Assembly: GCF_036898095.1 (NCBI RefSeq)
Contig: NC_090743.1
Location: 22,697,069-22,761,068, forward strand
Origin: Palaemon carinicauda
Taxonomy: Eukaryota > Arthropoda > Malacostraca > Decapoda > Palaemonidae
Length of the DNA: 64,000 nucleotides
Reading direction: 5' to 3'
Of this stretch, positions 35,410 to 49,235 are shown one piece after another. The translations under genes and the position numbers were made by a program. The notes under the pieces are model-generated. The model was not told the DNA's origin, did no database searches, and worked only from the letters and a program-made list of their open reading frames with translations. Each line of letters begins with the position of its first letter. Positions within the stretch are counted from its first letter, which is position 1.

Positions 35410-37375
35410 CTTTGCAATGCCCAAGAACACCAAACCAAAGTATTCTTTTTCTTCTATCATCTCATTGTGTGCATCTGTTACTGCCCCTGGCTCGGGCCCT
35501 CCTAAGCATGCGTCGGGCAGGAGCAAGGATGCCTGTCTACGTCGGCGGGCTTTTCTGGTTCTAGTGGCATGTGTGATTCTCTCAGTGTTTGCAGCACCTC
35601 GTCAGAGATTGGAGGCTCATTGCCCTTTTCTGTGCACGAGTTTGAACTAAAGAAGGCGTGGGCCTCGACTTTTTTGAGGGAGCTGCTAGCTAAGGCTACC
35701 TAGCCCCTGGTGTCCATAGTGCCAGTGTCTCTCTTGGTGATGCCAGTGATGAAAGGCATGGTTGTGCTTAAGGGACCAGTGTCCCCTATAGTAACCCCTC
35801 AAAACCCGAACAAGCTGTTAAGGCTCATCAGATGTTACCTGTGCCAGCAGAAAAAGCTCCAGTGCTGGTAGGTGTCATCTGTGCCGGCTGAAAAAACTCT
35901 AGTGCCAATAGGTGCCACGCTTAAGATTGGGTGTAAATTGGTCCTGGGCCGAAAATCGAGTGTTTCCCCGGTTCCAGCAGTTGCCCGTACATCACTCCTG
36001 ACATAGTCACTCGCGTGTTACCCCGTACATCACTCCTGACATGGTCACCCCTGTTTTAGCCACCCCTGACCCATTCACTCCTTTTACCCTGTCCCCTATG
36101 TCAGTCACTGCGATCCTGGGGACCGGGTTCCGTGAATTCGATACCTCTGAGTTTGTGTCAATGGCAACATATATATGTAAGTCTGGAATAAAAGGCTGAA
36201 TGACTGGCTCTAACATGCTGTATCTGACATTAGGCTAGTGAGCTACACTTCTGAGTTCCATTCTTTAATCTAAAGAAGGAACTACCCCATCATCCCTAAT
36301 GAGGGCTGGATGGTGGAATTTATACTAACCTATTGATCATCATACGCTCTGTATATTGTTGTTCTGGATTGATATCCCCTTCGGGAGAAGGGATTCTTTG
36401 GTTGACCATGTAAAATTCATCTTTGACAGATCAGACTTTATGAGTCTACTAATTCCAATGAGAAACAGATAGGAAGTTGTTGAAGTAATCTTCTTTGGTC
36501 CCTTAGTGGATCAGGTATATTGACATATCCAGAGAAGAAAACCAGTTGTAGGGAGGACTTCCAATTTAAAGGACAAAAGGTTTGTTTACACCCAGAAGAG
36601 AAAAGTAAATTGTATTTTCCCTGGCTATACAAACCTGGGTTAAGTAAAATTTGGAAAGCAAATCGCCTAAAATTTCATATAAAAATCAGACTATATATCA
36701 GTTTATTGAGATCGGTGTTACTCTGTGGACATGAGTCATGGTATGACAATGAAACAATTTCCAGTAGATTTATTAGATTTGAGAATAAAACCCTCAGAAG
36801 GATATTGGTAGTTAAATGGCAGGACAGGATTAGAAATAAAACTGTGATAGAGATTACTAGAGTACCATATGTAGATGAGCTCATAATGAGGGGTAGATGG
36901 AGATGGTTTGGGTATGCTCTTCGCACTCCCCAAGAGAGATTAGTTCACCAAACATTTACCTGGCCTCCACAAGGCACTAGAAGAATTGGAAGACCCAGGC
37001 CTACATGGCCTAGGACTATAAAGTGCGAAGTAGGAGATGATGAATGGAGAAGTATTGAATTAGAAGCTCAAGACAGAGACGACTGGCGAAATCTAACCGA
37101 GGCCCTTTGCATCAATAGGCGTAGGAGATGATGATACAAACCTGAGTCCTTTAAGTTAAATTTCCCTTTTCAGTCCCCCCCCCCAGTCCTGAACCAAAAG
37201 GTCAAAGGAAAAATCCTCCGACAGGTGGAGGACTGGGCCTCTTGCTCGCGCTCACTACCTGTTGTTAAGTACCTTGTTAATGAATTTAACAGTGATATCC
37301 AGCTTGCGCTGAAATTATTTCTCTATTTAAGGACTTTCTTTGTATAGATAGGAAAAATACAAATTATGTTAAGAA
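35410..37375 (+). mobile_element. DIRS D6, decayed copy with internal deletion and a LINE insertion
   Basis: The part at 35420-36200 is a Ser/Pro/Val-rich, formerly coding stretch like a DIRS gag start (ASGRSKDACLRRR at 35506). At 36565-36640 is a segment shaped like an internal complementary region (GTAAATTGTATTTTCCCTGG). Its inverse matches the right end at 37345-37370 (TTTGTATAGATAGGAAAAAT). A LINE fragment lies between them. No RT or recombinase is recognised, so most of the element is missing. Confidence 0.45.
36655..37131 (+). pseudogene. Non-LTR retrotransposon C-terminal fragment, 5'-truncated
   Basis: The segments LYISLLRSVLLCGHESW, then FENKTLRRILVVKWQDRIRN, then RGRWRWFGYALRTP and GRPRPTWPRTI are the typical end of a LINE reverse-transcriptase protein, after the catalytic core. 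The frame is open to the stop at 37129, ending in a basic IN-RRRR. The 5' side is truncated inside D6. Short repeats of ATACAAACCTG at 36624 and 37132 may be the target duplication. It is a different LINE family from the one at 40288-41490. Confidence 0.75.
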
Positions 37376-38360
37376 TGTATTTTATATTTTCAAAATACAG
37401 TACAGCATTTCAAGTATCTTCCATAAAACAATTTGTAGTCCTGTATTTCAAGGATGGTTTTTTTAGAAGTTTAGTCATTGTATACTATATTCTAATTCTA
37501 TAATTGACCTATCTCTCTCCTTCACTGCATCCCACCTCAATTGGTGTGAGAGTCGGAGGGAGGTTCGTAGAAATTAAATGGAATTTTAATAATTAAATTT
37601 TTTATTTCTTTACTCACTTGATGTTTATGTACATGCCTACCCTTCAACCTACTGACTTTTTATCTTGAGAGGATAGGGAATAGTTGACTTCGAACGAGTC
37701 TTTGTTACTTCGTTTTTTGCTATTAACAAGTACTGTCTCAATATTTTATTAGAGGCATTTGTCTTTTGAAAGGAAGGAAATTGGGAAATTTTAGGGCAAA
37801 TGTCTGCAAAACAAGCTTCTGGAGAAGAAGCAAGATGAGCATCAGATGAGTATAGAAATGAAAAATTTCGTTAAAAAGATTTCATTAAAAAAATTTAATT
37901 TCTGTATATATGAATAATGTTTTTATGCTAAAACCATTTCCATTTACAGCTCATATATAGCATTGTATTCCAATTGATGTCTTCATGGTATGATTATTTT
38001 TTATCATCATCAATCCACAATCTTGTCACAATATTCCCTTTGTCGGGCCATGTGTGAAATTAATTCACTTGTTTGCTGTACTTTCTCTCCGAACTTTCAT
38101 CTAGTCCTGGTCTTCATCTGAGTTACTTTACTCTGATTTCCTGGTTCTAAATACTGGTGTTTACCCTATTACTTCTATATTGACTGCTTTACTGACATGC
38201 CCAAACTATGTTAAGTTTTCAGGTGAATCTTGTTATTAAGACTCAAGATTTTTCATAACTGACCACCCTTTGCATTGAGAGCTTCCCAAACTGTAATGCA
38301 GTACATAGTTTCATGTATGCAGCTGAAGTCTGACAGTTTGTCTTCTCAATCATGAGGCTT
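37376..38360. other. No gene seen
   Basis: The sequence is AT-rich, without conserved frames or clear repeat ends. Confidence 0.5.
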
Positions 38361-38705
38361 AATACTTTGCACTGTAAAGTATTAATCCTCATGAATACTG
38401 TGTTGTGCACAGTATTCTGGAAGTTTTATTCTAGCTTTGGCCAGATTGTGGAATGTTTTTCATAATCTGGTACAGTAGTGGAATCAGTGGAGCTTCAGAA
38501 ATTCAAATTGTAAATTCTATTTTGTTGAACAGGTTGTCGGAAGTCTCGTTTCATAGTTTTATTATTAAACGTTTCTACTACTTTCTTTATTTCCCCCGTG
38601 CATTGTTACATTCCATTTTGGAGTCCTTGGACTTGAAACGTTCTTCTTTTCTGAAAGGATTGTAGCTTGGCATTTGATGATGATAATAATAGTAATAATA
38701 ATGAA
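38361..38705 (+). mobile_element. LINE 3' end, decayed
   Basis: The segment YSGSFILALARLWN and then QWSFRNSN is the same C-terminus as in the LINE at 40542-41486, with changes and a frameshift. A 3' UTR follows, with GTAGCTTGGCATTTGATGAT and ATA-type repeats at 38680-38703. Confidence 0.75.
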
Positions 38706-40287
38706 ATAGTTATTTGACTATAAGCTCAGGATGTCAAGACTTGTATTGCCCATTTTTTTTTAACAGTAAAATATTCTCTGACAAGGAATACTTCTGAAGA
38801 AAAAGAATGTCAACTGTGCCAGTTAGAGAGCAAATACAGTATGCTGTGAGCTCCATCAGATGTCGGCTGTCACCTTGGCTTCATTTTTTGTTTGTGTATA
38901 AATATGCACATCATTCTTCAGACTCATCAGAATTTTGGTTATGGATTTTCTAGCTACAGTATTCATATCCACTCTTTTCTTCACATTTTTGTGTGCTTTA
39001 CTGTTTTATATCTCTTTGGTATTTCACCTAATTTTTGGATAATCAGTGTTAGAAGCTCCCTTAGTACCATTCATTGACTTTGGTTATTAACTGTGTTGAA
39101 TATAAATACACCCAGCAGCAACTGATTACTTTTTGTTTAACATTAGCAGATGTGAAAGATTTTAATTTTTGCTTGAATGGATTTTGAGTTATCATTTTTT
39201 ATCTTTTAGGGTTATTGTTAATAGTATATTTTCAGAGTTGCTTTATAATTTTTTTTTTTATACTCGGTTAACAGTTGTTAACATTAAGAATGGTTAGCTT
39301 CGGTTGGATGTAAGCATTCATTTAGTTTTCTCTGGCAAATAAGGTTTCTTTTTAGGTAATTTGGTTATCTTTTGATAAATAAGCCTGCTTGTTTATTGAA
39401 TTGTCTGTTTTGTATGGTATTTGGTATATCTGTGTTTGGGTTTCATTTCACATTATGAAGCTTTTCCTTTTTTATTTGATTTATTATTTTTTTAGAATTT
39501 AATCTCTATTTTGGGAGAGTTTTTACATTCATTTTATCAGTTTCACACTCGGTCAGTGCTTTTATAAAGGAATTGTTCAGTCTTGCCCACCTGAATCAAA
39601 CTGTGGCTCTTGGCATGAATTCTATAATTGTTTGCCTTGGGCAGTAGAGTACTGTCAGATCTTTCCTTTGGGGTGGGGGAGGGGGGTTGTTAGGTAACAG
39701 ACAGCAATAAAACTGAAATAAGCCTGTGTATTTCAGACAGAAGTAACAGTTCTAATAAACAAATACATAAAGCATTCAGATATACTGTTTATCATCAAAT
39801 ACAAAGACAAAAAACATTATTACACAGATCATTAAAAATTCACAACGTTACAATACCAGTCTCGTCTCACTTTCCCTTGTTATGTATTCAAGTTTCTGAA
39901 CTTCGTATGGTCATTTATGATTTTTTTTTTTTTCTTTCCAGTTAAGATACCTTCACAATTTGTGTGAATACATCTTAACTGAAGACATAAAAGCACTGAT
40001 TTATTACATAAAGCTAAATACAGCATAACATACTGTACTCGGTTACTCTATATAATAGGGAAGAGTATGTTCAGAGTGGTACTGTTATGCAAATTAATTT
40101 TTGTAGCTCTTGTTTGATACTGCAAAGGCTTTTTGTTTTTACTATTCAAGCCCTGGTCTTTTTTTTTTTGGGGGGGGGGGTTTACAGTATATAATTGTAA
40201 ATGAATGTCCATGAATATTGCTTTATGGAATGGTAGGGCCTTCTGTGAATAATCAGATTTGCGAATAGCAAACCGTCTAATGGTAAA

Positions 40288-41490
40288 GTCTATTATTATT
40301 ATTATTACTATCCAAGCTACAACCCTAATTGGAAAAGTAAGATGCTATAAGCCCAGGGGCTCCAATAGGGAAATATAGCCCAGTGAGGAAAGGAAATAAG
40401 GAAAAAAATAACTGAAGAGAACAAATTAACAATAAATCATTCTAAAAAAAAAAAAAAAAAGTAATGTCAAAAGAGATATATCATATATAAACTATTAACA
40501 ATGTCAACAACAAAAATGTCATATATAAACTATAAAAAGACTCATGTCCGTCTGGTCAACAAAAAAGCATTTGCTCCAACTTTGAACTTTTGAAGTTCTA
40601 CTGATTCAACAACCCGATTAGGAAGATCATTCCACAACTTGGTAACAGCTGGAATAAAACTTCTAGAGTACTGCGTAGTATTGAGTCTTATGATGGAGAA
40701 GGCCTGGCTATTAGAATTAACTGCCTGCCTAGTATTACGAACAGGATAGAATTGTCCAGGGAGATCTGAATGTAAAGGATGGTCAGAGTTATGAAAAATC
40801 TTATGCAACATGCATAATGAACTAATTGATCGACGGTGCCAGAGATTAATATCTAGATCAGGAATAAGAAATTTAATAGACCGTAAGTTTCTGTCCAACA
40901 AATTGAGATGAGAATCAGCAGCTGAAGACCAGACAGGAGAACAATACTCAAAACAAGGTAGAATAAAAGAATTAAAACACTTCTTCAGAATAGATTGATC
41001 ACCGAATATCTTAAAAGACTTTCTCAATAAGCCAATTTTTTGTGCAATTGAAGAAGACACAGACCTTATATGTTTCTCAAAAGTAAATTTGCTGTCAAGA
41101 ATCACGCCTAAAATTTTGAAAGAGTCATACAAATTTAAAGAAACATTATCAATACTGAGATCCGGATGTTGAGGAGCCACCGTCCTTGACCTACTTACAA
41201 TCATACTTTGAGTTTTGTTAGGATTCAACTTCATACCCCATAATTTGCACCATGAACTAATTTTAGCTAAATCTCTATTAAGGGATTCACCAACCCCAGA
41301 TCTACATTCAGGGGATGGAATTGATGCAAAGAGAGTAGCATCATCTGCATATGCAACAAGCTTATTTTCTAGGCCAAACCACATGTCATGTGTATATAGT
41401 ATGAAAAGTAATGGGCCAAGAACACTACCCTGTGGAACACCGGATATCACATTCCTATACTCACTGCACATTACTATTTGTAGCATGTCA
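40288..41490 (-). mobile_element. 5'-truncated LINE (Jockey/CR1-like) with an ATA-repeat tail
   Basis: On the minus strand the copy runs from the middle of the reverse transcriptase (41486) through the C-terminus (40542) and a 3' UTR to a run of ATA repeats at 40290-40307. The 3' UTR has CCAATTAGGGTTGTAGCTTG, shared with the tails at 24700/31119 and 38670. The start is lost, as usual for non-LTR elements. A poly-A-like run (T on the minus strand) lies at 40444-40460 inside the UTR. Confidence 0.9.
40542..41486 (-). CDS. LINE reverse transcriptase, C-terminal 314 residues
   Basis: This non-LTR reverse transcriptase copies its own RNA at a nicked target. The open frame starts within the palm: VISGVPQGSVLGPLLFILYT (residues 13-32), then VAYADDATLF (residues 43-52) with the two catalytic Asp residues, then the thumb (GVILDSKFTFEKHI) and a C-terminal region with WHRRSISSLCMLHKIF. 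The endonuclease and the first part of RT are missing because of 5' truncation. The 314 codons are free of stops, so the copy is younger than the other LINE pieces here. The Met at 41486 is only the first one in the truncated frame, not the true start. Confidence 0.9.
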   Translation of the reverse strand: MLQIVMCSEYRNVISGVPQGSVLGPLLFILYTHDMWFGLENKLVAYADDATLFASIPSPECRSGVGESLNRDLAKISSWCKLWGMKLNPNKTQSMIVSRSRTVAPQHPDLSIDNVSLNLYDSFKILGVILDSKFTFEKHIRSVSSSIAQKIGLLRKSFKIFGDQSILKKCFNSFILPCFEYCSPVWSSAADSHLNLLDRNLRSIKFLIPDLDINLWHRRSISSLCMLHKIFHNSDHPLHSDLPGQFYPVRNTRQAVNSNSQAFSIIRLNTTQYSRSFIPAVTKLWNDLPNRVVESVELQKFKVGANAFLLTRRT

Positions 41491-44400
41491 ATTTAGGTGG
41501 TGTGAGGGGTTTTTCATTCACTAAGCTGGCCTACTTCTACTTCCTTCCCTTTAGTAAATCCTTCTGTTGCTGGTCAATGAACAATATTTTTTAGCTGTAA
41601 TAAACCCAATGGCTAAATTCCTCCTCCAAATTTCATGCTTTAGCCACATCAGCTCAACAAATCATGAAGCTCTTCATCTTATTACAAGAGGCAAATGATG
41701 AGAAAAGACTTGTTAGTGTAAGATCAAGTAAAGAGGCTTCATGTAACACTTCACAAAGGGTTACATTAAATACCACAAAGATCCCATCTTAAGGGCATCC
41801 TTTTTTATTTTCAAGATGTGCCTTTTAAAATGGTGGTATTGTGGTTTCATCTTTGCTCAAGAGATTTTTCAAAATCAGTGAGAAAACAGAACCATAACTT
41901 TTTATGCTGACATGGCAGAACAGACCTTGGGATGCTCTTTGTTTATGGTTATGTATGAATGTATTTATAAATGTATTGTCTATAAATGTTTCTCGAATGT
42001 AAATTAATAAGATTTTCATGTATGTATGTATATTATAACAGTATCTTTCACATTATAACATTTGATATTTTAACCAGTTAGATAAATAAATCACTCATTT
42101 CTTGAGTGGAATCTTAATTTTGTATTTTATGGGATATTCCATAAATGTGTTACCTGTACTTCTGAATGTAAGCTTCACATGCTCTGTCCTCTTAAGGTAA
42201 TGGCTGTGAGGCTGACTTTTTTTATATTGATGAATCCTAATTATTGGCACACCCTGTCCCTGAACTGTTCTATCTCTTGTTTTAAGCAGAGATTAATTCA
42301 AAAGTATATGGTCTTAGAATGAGTTATAATACCAGTGTATTTCTACACTAGGGAGAACAGGATATTTAGAATAAAATTACTACTAAACTGACAAGGTTAA
42401 AGTTTACTAAGGGGCATGCATGTCTTTTTAACTTGCACTCTACTGCAGCTTATTTCTGGTTTTGGTATTACATCTTGGACAGTCTCATCAATATCTTTTT
42501 AGTTGTCAAACTCCTACAGACCATATTGTACATGAATTTATGTCTGCCATTTTGGGTGGAAGGATATATTCTCCATTGAAATCGACCTAATTTAATAGTT
42601 GTATTTGTTTCCAGACATGTTACCAAATTTTTTTTTAATTTGTTCTTTTAAAATTTACTCATCTCATGTTCATCAAATTGAAAAAAATGATGCCTCCTTA
42701 TGCACATTTCTTGTTTGCATTTGTTGCCTTCTTACACAGACTCAATGTAGATTTATTATGTAGGCCGTATTTCTATTAATTGTTTCAGTTTGAAATGTTG
42801 AACTTTAAATCTTGTATACATTATTCCTAAGCATATCCATTCTTGCTATTTTTTATTATAATAAAAAATGAAAGGTGGGGGGGTTCAGTTACAGATCAAT
42901 TTTGTCACGTTTAGTTCCAATTTTGTCTGAAGAGATGCTCATCAGAATGTCAACCAGGCAAGCCCAACCCCTCACTATGGTACCTAACCACAGTGTTAAT
43001 CTCCCCAGTAAACACCTTAAACTCAAAAGCCTAGGCAGTACTTTATCTGCCATCCATGTGATTGCATGGCTTTGCCTGTTAACTCTGTACAATCACTTAA
43101 TAGTTTAACCAGGCCACTCACTTAGTTTGTATTCTCAATACTCATAGGACTGGCCTTTTGACAATACTATGATACATTTTATGTAATCATTCTCCATTCA
43201 AAGAAATAAGAGATCCATGAAGAGGCTATTGCATAATGCTAACAGTCATGCTTATACCTTTACAGAAAAATAAAATTCTATTCTTGTTATGATGGCATCC
43301 CTACAGATCATTAATCCCTCCTCTATTTTATGACATTCGAACCTTTGAGTTGTGCTGTAAGCTTGAGAGAAACTTACAGGATTGCTGAACTGAATGAAGA
43401 TAACATATTATACAGGTGCTGTTTCTGAAAGTCAACTGAAACAGAATAAATTTTCTTTCAGGTGAAGGAGGGGACAAGAAATGTGTTGTACAGTGATAAA
43501 GTATTCTAACGTCTCAGGGTCATTCTGCTGCAGTGGGTCACATCCAAGTACAAATGCATCTTGACGGCACATCTGTGGCATATTGCCATTACATTGTGTT
43601 GTGGCCCAGGGTCTATTAACTAGTTTAGTTGAGTATTTTTCACCCATCCTTTTATCGACTTCAATTATAAAGAATACTGTAATATGAGTGCAGTCTGGCA
43701 TGACCTAATTTAAAGATTGCTCTCCTCGTGGTACTGAATAGCTCCCGTGTTTGGTTCTTGTAGTACAAGAGTTGTCTGTGAAAGCACTGTTATTGATTGA
43801 TTGGCTATTGAAATTGCACTACATTATTGTGGTTGTACTTAGGTTGAACTCATTATTGAGTAAGATGTACGTTTTATGTTGAGACAAACTAAACTATATT
43901 TCATGGAATTTATATTTAGATGATGAAAGAGCACTCATAGAACTGGATTTGAGTCAGATTTGTATATATGTTACATATAAATGTGTATGTACTTATATAT
44001 ACACATTTTTGCACACAAACTCTTTTGAGGAAATGTGAAGATTTGGCTGCATTTTGTGAAGTCAGATTATTACAGTCATAAATTTATATTTATTTAATCT
44101 TATCCTGAAAGATTAAAGCCAAAGTTACAGGACTATGGTAGTTCAGGAAAGGTGACATTTACGTAAAAAATCTAATCATAAAGAATATTTTTTAATTAAG
44201 TACTAGTGAAAGTGAAGAATGTAGTATATTAGGTTCCTATGCACCATGCTGTATGTACTTGGTTAGCTAACATTGATTTATGTATGGTTTTACAGTAATG
44301 GTGTATCATGTGTTGACTTTGATATTTGTTGTAAATGTATCTTAGAGTTGTTTTACTCTTTGATTATCATCATATATACATATATATGTGATAACTTTGT

Positions 44401-47400
44401 ACAAGAACATAACAATGAATTGAATTTCACATTACAATGCCAGCCTTGATATTTGGTAGATGATTATATCACGTAAATCACACTGTAATCCAGCATCGGA
44501 GCCTGGGTGTAGTTCAAGCTTGCACTTGCATAGAATAGTCTAGTAATTCAAGGCCTTCTCCATCTTTTTCCTGGGAGAAAATGGTTAAGGATAGAAAGAC
44601 TCAAGAATGGTTACTATTAGATGAAGCCAAGACTGCCAACAACTCACTGCCGTAAAAGTAGCCAAAGTTGAGATACAATGTTTATTCCGTTAAGGGATAT
44701 TGTATCAAGTCAATAAGTTGGATGTTCTTGTTAAAAAAGAAACGTAGACAAGCTGTTTCATTGTCTACAAGTTATTTGTGTGTATATTATTTATATTGTT
44801 TGTATAGATGGTTTAAATCTCATTTTTGGTCTCAAGCTGCAGTATTTTTCATCAAAATAAGCTTAAATGAACTATCAGTTCTGAAATTTAGGAAAGGTGA
44901 TGATGAAATTTAGATTAATCAGCTTGAATGTCTAGAATGTGTGCAGTTTTACTGCTTTGTATATTGAAATTTAATGTAAAGTGGGAGGATCTCCTTTCTC
45001 TATAACATTTAAGTTCTTATCACATGTGCGAGGTTCATTCTATTCTAAAAGAAAATATTTTTTAAATCCATGTGCTGAAAGCAGAAAGGAATTTTTTATT
45101 TTGAATTGGTTACAAAACTTTTTTATCTATGCCTTTGTTAATGAGGACACCATGTATTTTATGTCCTGCCTAAGTACTAAGTCATTGGGAAATGGTTTGC
45201 AATTTATTTGTTTAAATTTTCAAAATCTTGTAATCTAGGGTTTATTTTTCCTAGTTTAGAAACATGAATTTACATTTATTTAGTGGAAGCATATGGGAAT
45301 TGGGAAATATATTGTTGGTATTCAACAGTCAATGTGTAATCATCTTCTCTGTACATATGAATGCAATGAGAAGAAAATGCAAGAATGCATTTGCTTTATT
45401 ACTTATTGTTCAAAGTATTAAGTTCTTAATTCAGAATTTGAATTCCAGAGATTTAAGGAAATTAAAACTTTATCTTGGCATAATTTTAATTTGTTCAGGA
45501 TTGATTATTTATTTAGAGTTCATTGTGAGCCCCTGAACGTTTACAGAGTGCTGGAAGTGCATGGTTTTTAGTTAGTGAGATACCCCCAGCCAAAAGTAAC
45601 TTTTCCCTTATATGTTTTATTTCAACATTACTATTGGAAATTTTGCTGAAGAGATTTACTTTTTGGGTTATTATCTGCTTGAATTTTCAAGTAATAATTT
45701 GAGAACTTATTGTTTTATTTGATTAGGGAGCATTAACAACCCTCAGAACACTATGGCATTTGCCATAACAGTTCTTGATAAAGCTTAAAAAGTGTCCATT
45801 TGCTAACCTGCTGTACTCAAGTAGAAATATAGTAGTCTTGAAAGATAAGTAGAAACACACTGTTTTGCTCATGAAAGTGTCACATAAGCTCATTTCTTAT
45901 GCGGTCAGTATTATTAAACAGTATTTTAAGTTACTTCACTAATTTCCATAACTTTGGCATGTAAATTGTTAGCAGGAAATGTGTCACATCTCTTCTATCT
46001 TTCACATGGTGAGGATGCAAACAATAATCTATGGAATCGTATTGTGTTCTGTAAGTAAATTGTAAAAAATTTAGATAGATGAAGGAATGGCACAAAGTTT
46101 GAGTTTGGTTCCCAAATTAGAATACTGTAGTTCTGTCACCATTACCAAAAGTTTTAGGAGGCTAAGCTCACCTTGGATTGCACATGCCTTTATATTGGGC
46201 ATTTCATAGCATGGTATTGAAAAGGGATGAGCGTATCATATAAGTACTTGCTATTAATGAAATAAATTGTGAATACATCACTTACATGGGAATTGGTTAT
46301 TTGGTTGTTAATGTTATTGTTATATGATGAACTTGAAATGTTGCTGCACCCTTCTTTACTTTTTATGTGATGAAATTAAAATCTTCATTTCTTTTTCTGT
46401 TTCTTTTAGTTTATTTTGTGTTAGAATACTATGTTTTTATCACTTGCTAAATTAATATATGAAAGAACAGTAAAGTCTGCCTTGAAGATCTTGAAAGGGT
46501 TAAGTATAACAGTTAAAGTGAGTTTTGTTAAATGGAAAAAATAAGAGGGTCAATCTAGAATCTGTCAGAAAATGATTTGACTCATGATCAAAGGGGAATA
46601 TAACAAAGTACATTAATGTACAATTATTAAGTGGCCTCTTAAAATCTCTGACACTATCGCTCCACAGATCCAGAGTCATAAGTTAAATTCACCTTATTTT
46701 GCCCCTCAAAAAGCATTTAAATATAAAAAAAAAATGATTTTGTATATGTTTTTCATTTCCAAAGTTACCAAGCATCATTTGTATGTGCATTTTAGTTTAC
46801 TTACGGGGCTTTTTTTTATAATAGGTACTCTGTACATACAGTACATGCCTCATACTTTATTGCATGGGCATTTGTGTCATGATCTTCAATGTTCGTACTC
46901 TTTGTACGGAAAACTTATGCTAGAATATAATTGCACACTAAACATTTTTGTTTGAGATTTTCTTTGGGGTGCATTTTTGTTTGTATGCAATTCACCTGTT
47001 GAGCATTAAACAGCTCACTATTTAAACAAATGTATTTCTCTCTCTGTCTCTCTCTCTCATATATGTTCAATAACATCATAATTTCCAACGATTTCCAATT
47101 CAATTTAGATATGCTTCTGAATTGATTATCTCATTGATGGCTTCTGTGAACCCTGTTGATAATCATGTAAATAATGTTTATTTTCTGTTCCAAAAGCAGT
47201 TTGTTTTTTAAAGTAAAGTTCATTTCGTATTACAAAGGCATTTTTTTAAGTGAAGTTTATTTCCCCAAGACTTAGTGCAAAGAAAAAGGTAATTCATTGT
47301 CCCTTTAGTCGACAAGAAACAAATACATGGTGTAAAATCGTGTTTTATATGTTTTCATTTTGTATAAAATTGCTGGTGGAAACACGAACATTTACCTTCC

Positions 47401-48150
47401 AGTACTTGTATTTTTAATAAAATCATTTTTTAAATTTCTATCTTTTATTAATTTTTTCATAAACTTTTTTTGGGGGTTGGCTGATGTGTGGTCGCCATGG
47501 ACTTTCCTGTAAAGACTATAACAAGGAATCCAATAGGACATAATGTACCAGGGAAATATTCTCTTCCCTGCCCTAGTGCCAGTGCATCAATGTACAAGTC
47601 ATAACTAAGTGTGTATTGGGAACATCCACCGGTTCAGGCTTTATTGAACCCAACACAACACTTCCAATGATGAATTCATCTGCTAATTGATGACATGTCA
47701 CCCACGGAGAACCATTACTGATGCTGTAGACAATGCTTATAGAGGATTCTATTTTTCACCTCGACCATCTTTTTAACAATGGTCGAACCACAAACAACCA
47801 TAATAAATTAGCTTATAACCCTGCATTTGGATGGTTTCGTCTATTAGCCATAATGATGGTGTTAAATGAGGACATTATATTTTAATTTATAGCAAGGGAA
47901 AGTGACTTATAGTCTAAACAAATGAAAACAAAAATGTCTTTTGAGTTAGTACGGATTCAGAGTACACTAATGCCATTCGATCTTAATATAGCTTTAAGAG
48001 TGTACATAAAACGTGTGTTTGGGAAATGGTCCCCTCAGTTTTTGGCATTTCAATTAAATATGTAGGAATTAATGGATGCATTCTTGACATTGGAGAAGCT
48101 CAGTCTAGCGAAGGAACTCGCACATCAATATCTTCATTGACAATCGGACA
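41491..48150. other. Long AT-rich stretch without a recognisable gene
   Basis: No frame longer than about 90 codons occurs, and none resembles a known protein family to me. There are scattered low-complexity tracts, such as a CTCTCTCT run at 47038-47058. Frames at 42875-43105 and 43432-43701 were checked and not accepted. The stretch could hold UTRs or introns of a gene not visible here. Confidence 0.5.
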
Positions 48151-48460
48151 GTAGTCTGTTGTCTCTGGGATGAGGGATCTTGTTCAAGAACTCCAAATGC
48201 AATAATTCTTTCCAATTATGTAGTTCCTTCTGGAGATGGATCTGTTCCTCACCCTAGTCCACCTGTCTGGTTCTCTCAATGTGGTGGTGGATGCCTTGTT
48301 CAGGGAAACAACCCTGAATATGGAGTGGATCTTAGACAGAGCTCCTTCCACAAGAACTTCCAAGAGTACCTGTTTGCTACAATGGAGAACCTTTCGCTTT
48401 ATGTAGCTCCAAATGTGGATGATCAGGCAAGTGATGCCTTAATGAGAATTTTGTAATATG
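48150..48460 (+). pseudogene. DIRS D7, RNase H end remnant
   Basis: The reading LNVVVDALFRETTLNMEWIL (48274-48333) resembles the end of DIRS RNase H (NVLADxLSR, then EWxL) in D2, D5 and D8. What follows (TMENLSLYVAP) is similar to the next part but degraded. No ends are visible. Confidence 0.5.
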
Positions 48461-49235
48461 AATTCTCCACATTGTAAATTTTTGTTGCAATTTAGAGATA
48501 TTTCCAAGATGAAGAATAAACTTCTACAAAGGTACAATATATTCATCATATTAATGAGGCAATTACTATGGGTATAAATATGACTCTAAAACATAAATAC
48601 AGTGTGCTTGGGTTAGTTGGAGGGCCTCAGGAATACGGTTTCACTAGGGTATCAGTGTGAAAAACAAAAGCGAGTTCTTTAAAAGTGTACATAGTAGGAC
48701 CAGCAATGGTTTATAGGACCAAGACACAGCTGATAAAGAAATCTCAAGAACAAAAATTGGATGTAACGCAAATGGAGAGGTCTACTTAGATGTAGGGAGT
48801 CACGAGGAATTATCTGAAAGATTTTTATCAGAAGTACCAAGGAAAATTAGATGAGAAGAAACATTGATTTAAGGGTAGCTCCTGATTAGCAAAAAGGCAA
48901 GGTACCTGTGACAATACCTTTGAAGGGTCAAGGGCCTAGAAATGCCATATACAGTGGAACCTCTAAATACGATTGTCTTTACATAAGATTTTTCCAACAT
49001 CTGAAGTAAAATTCCATCAAATTTTTGTCTCGACACCTGAAGTAATGCTCCAACATCCGATGTAGATCTTGTTTACGCCGGTAGATGGCAGCACGTAAGA
49101 GGGACGCCATTTAGCGTCGAGTGCTCTGTTCTCTGTTCTTGTGTGTATCGTGTGGTTGTCCTCTGTTTGGTCTGTTATTAACAGTGCTTATTTTCTTCCT
49201 TTTCTCACATTTCCTTTTTGATTTTAGCTATAATC

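Noticed and set aside
36520..36654. N-terminal extension of the LINE-like frame ending at 37131
   Set aside because: This part overlaps a DIRS D6 end segment; the frame is open by chance and LINE similarity starts only near 36655.
42875..43108. 77-codon open frame (and an inverse one at 42889-43092)
   Set aside because: No recognisable domain, no splice sites that would make it an exon, and length within chance expectation.
43432..43701. 89-codon minus-strand frame with several Cys residues
   Set aside because: The codons do not match a family I know, no terminal repeats or splice signals fit, and a single frame of this length is weak evidence in 64 kb.
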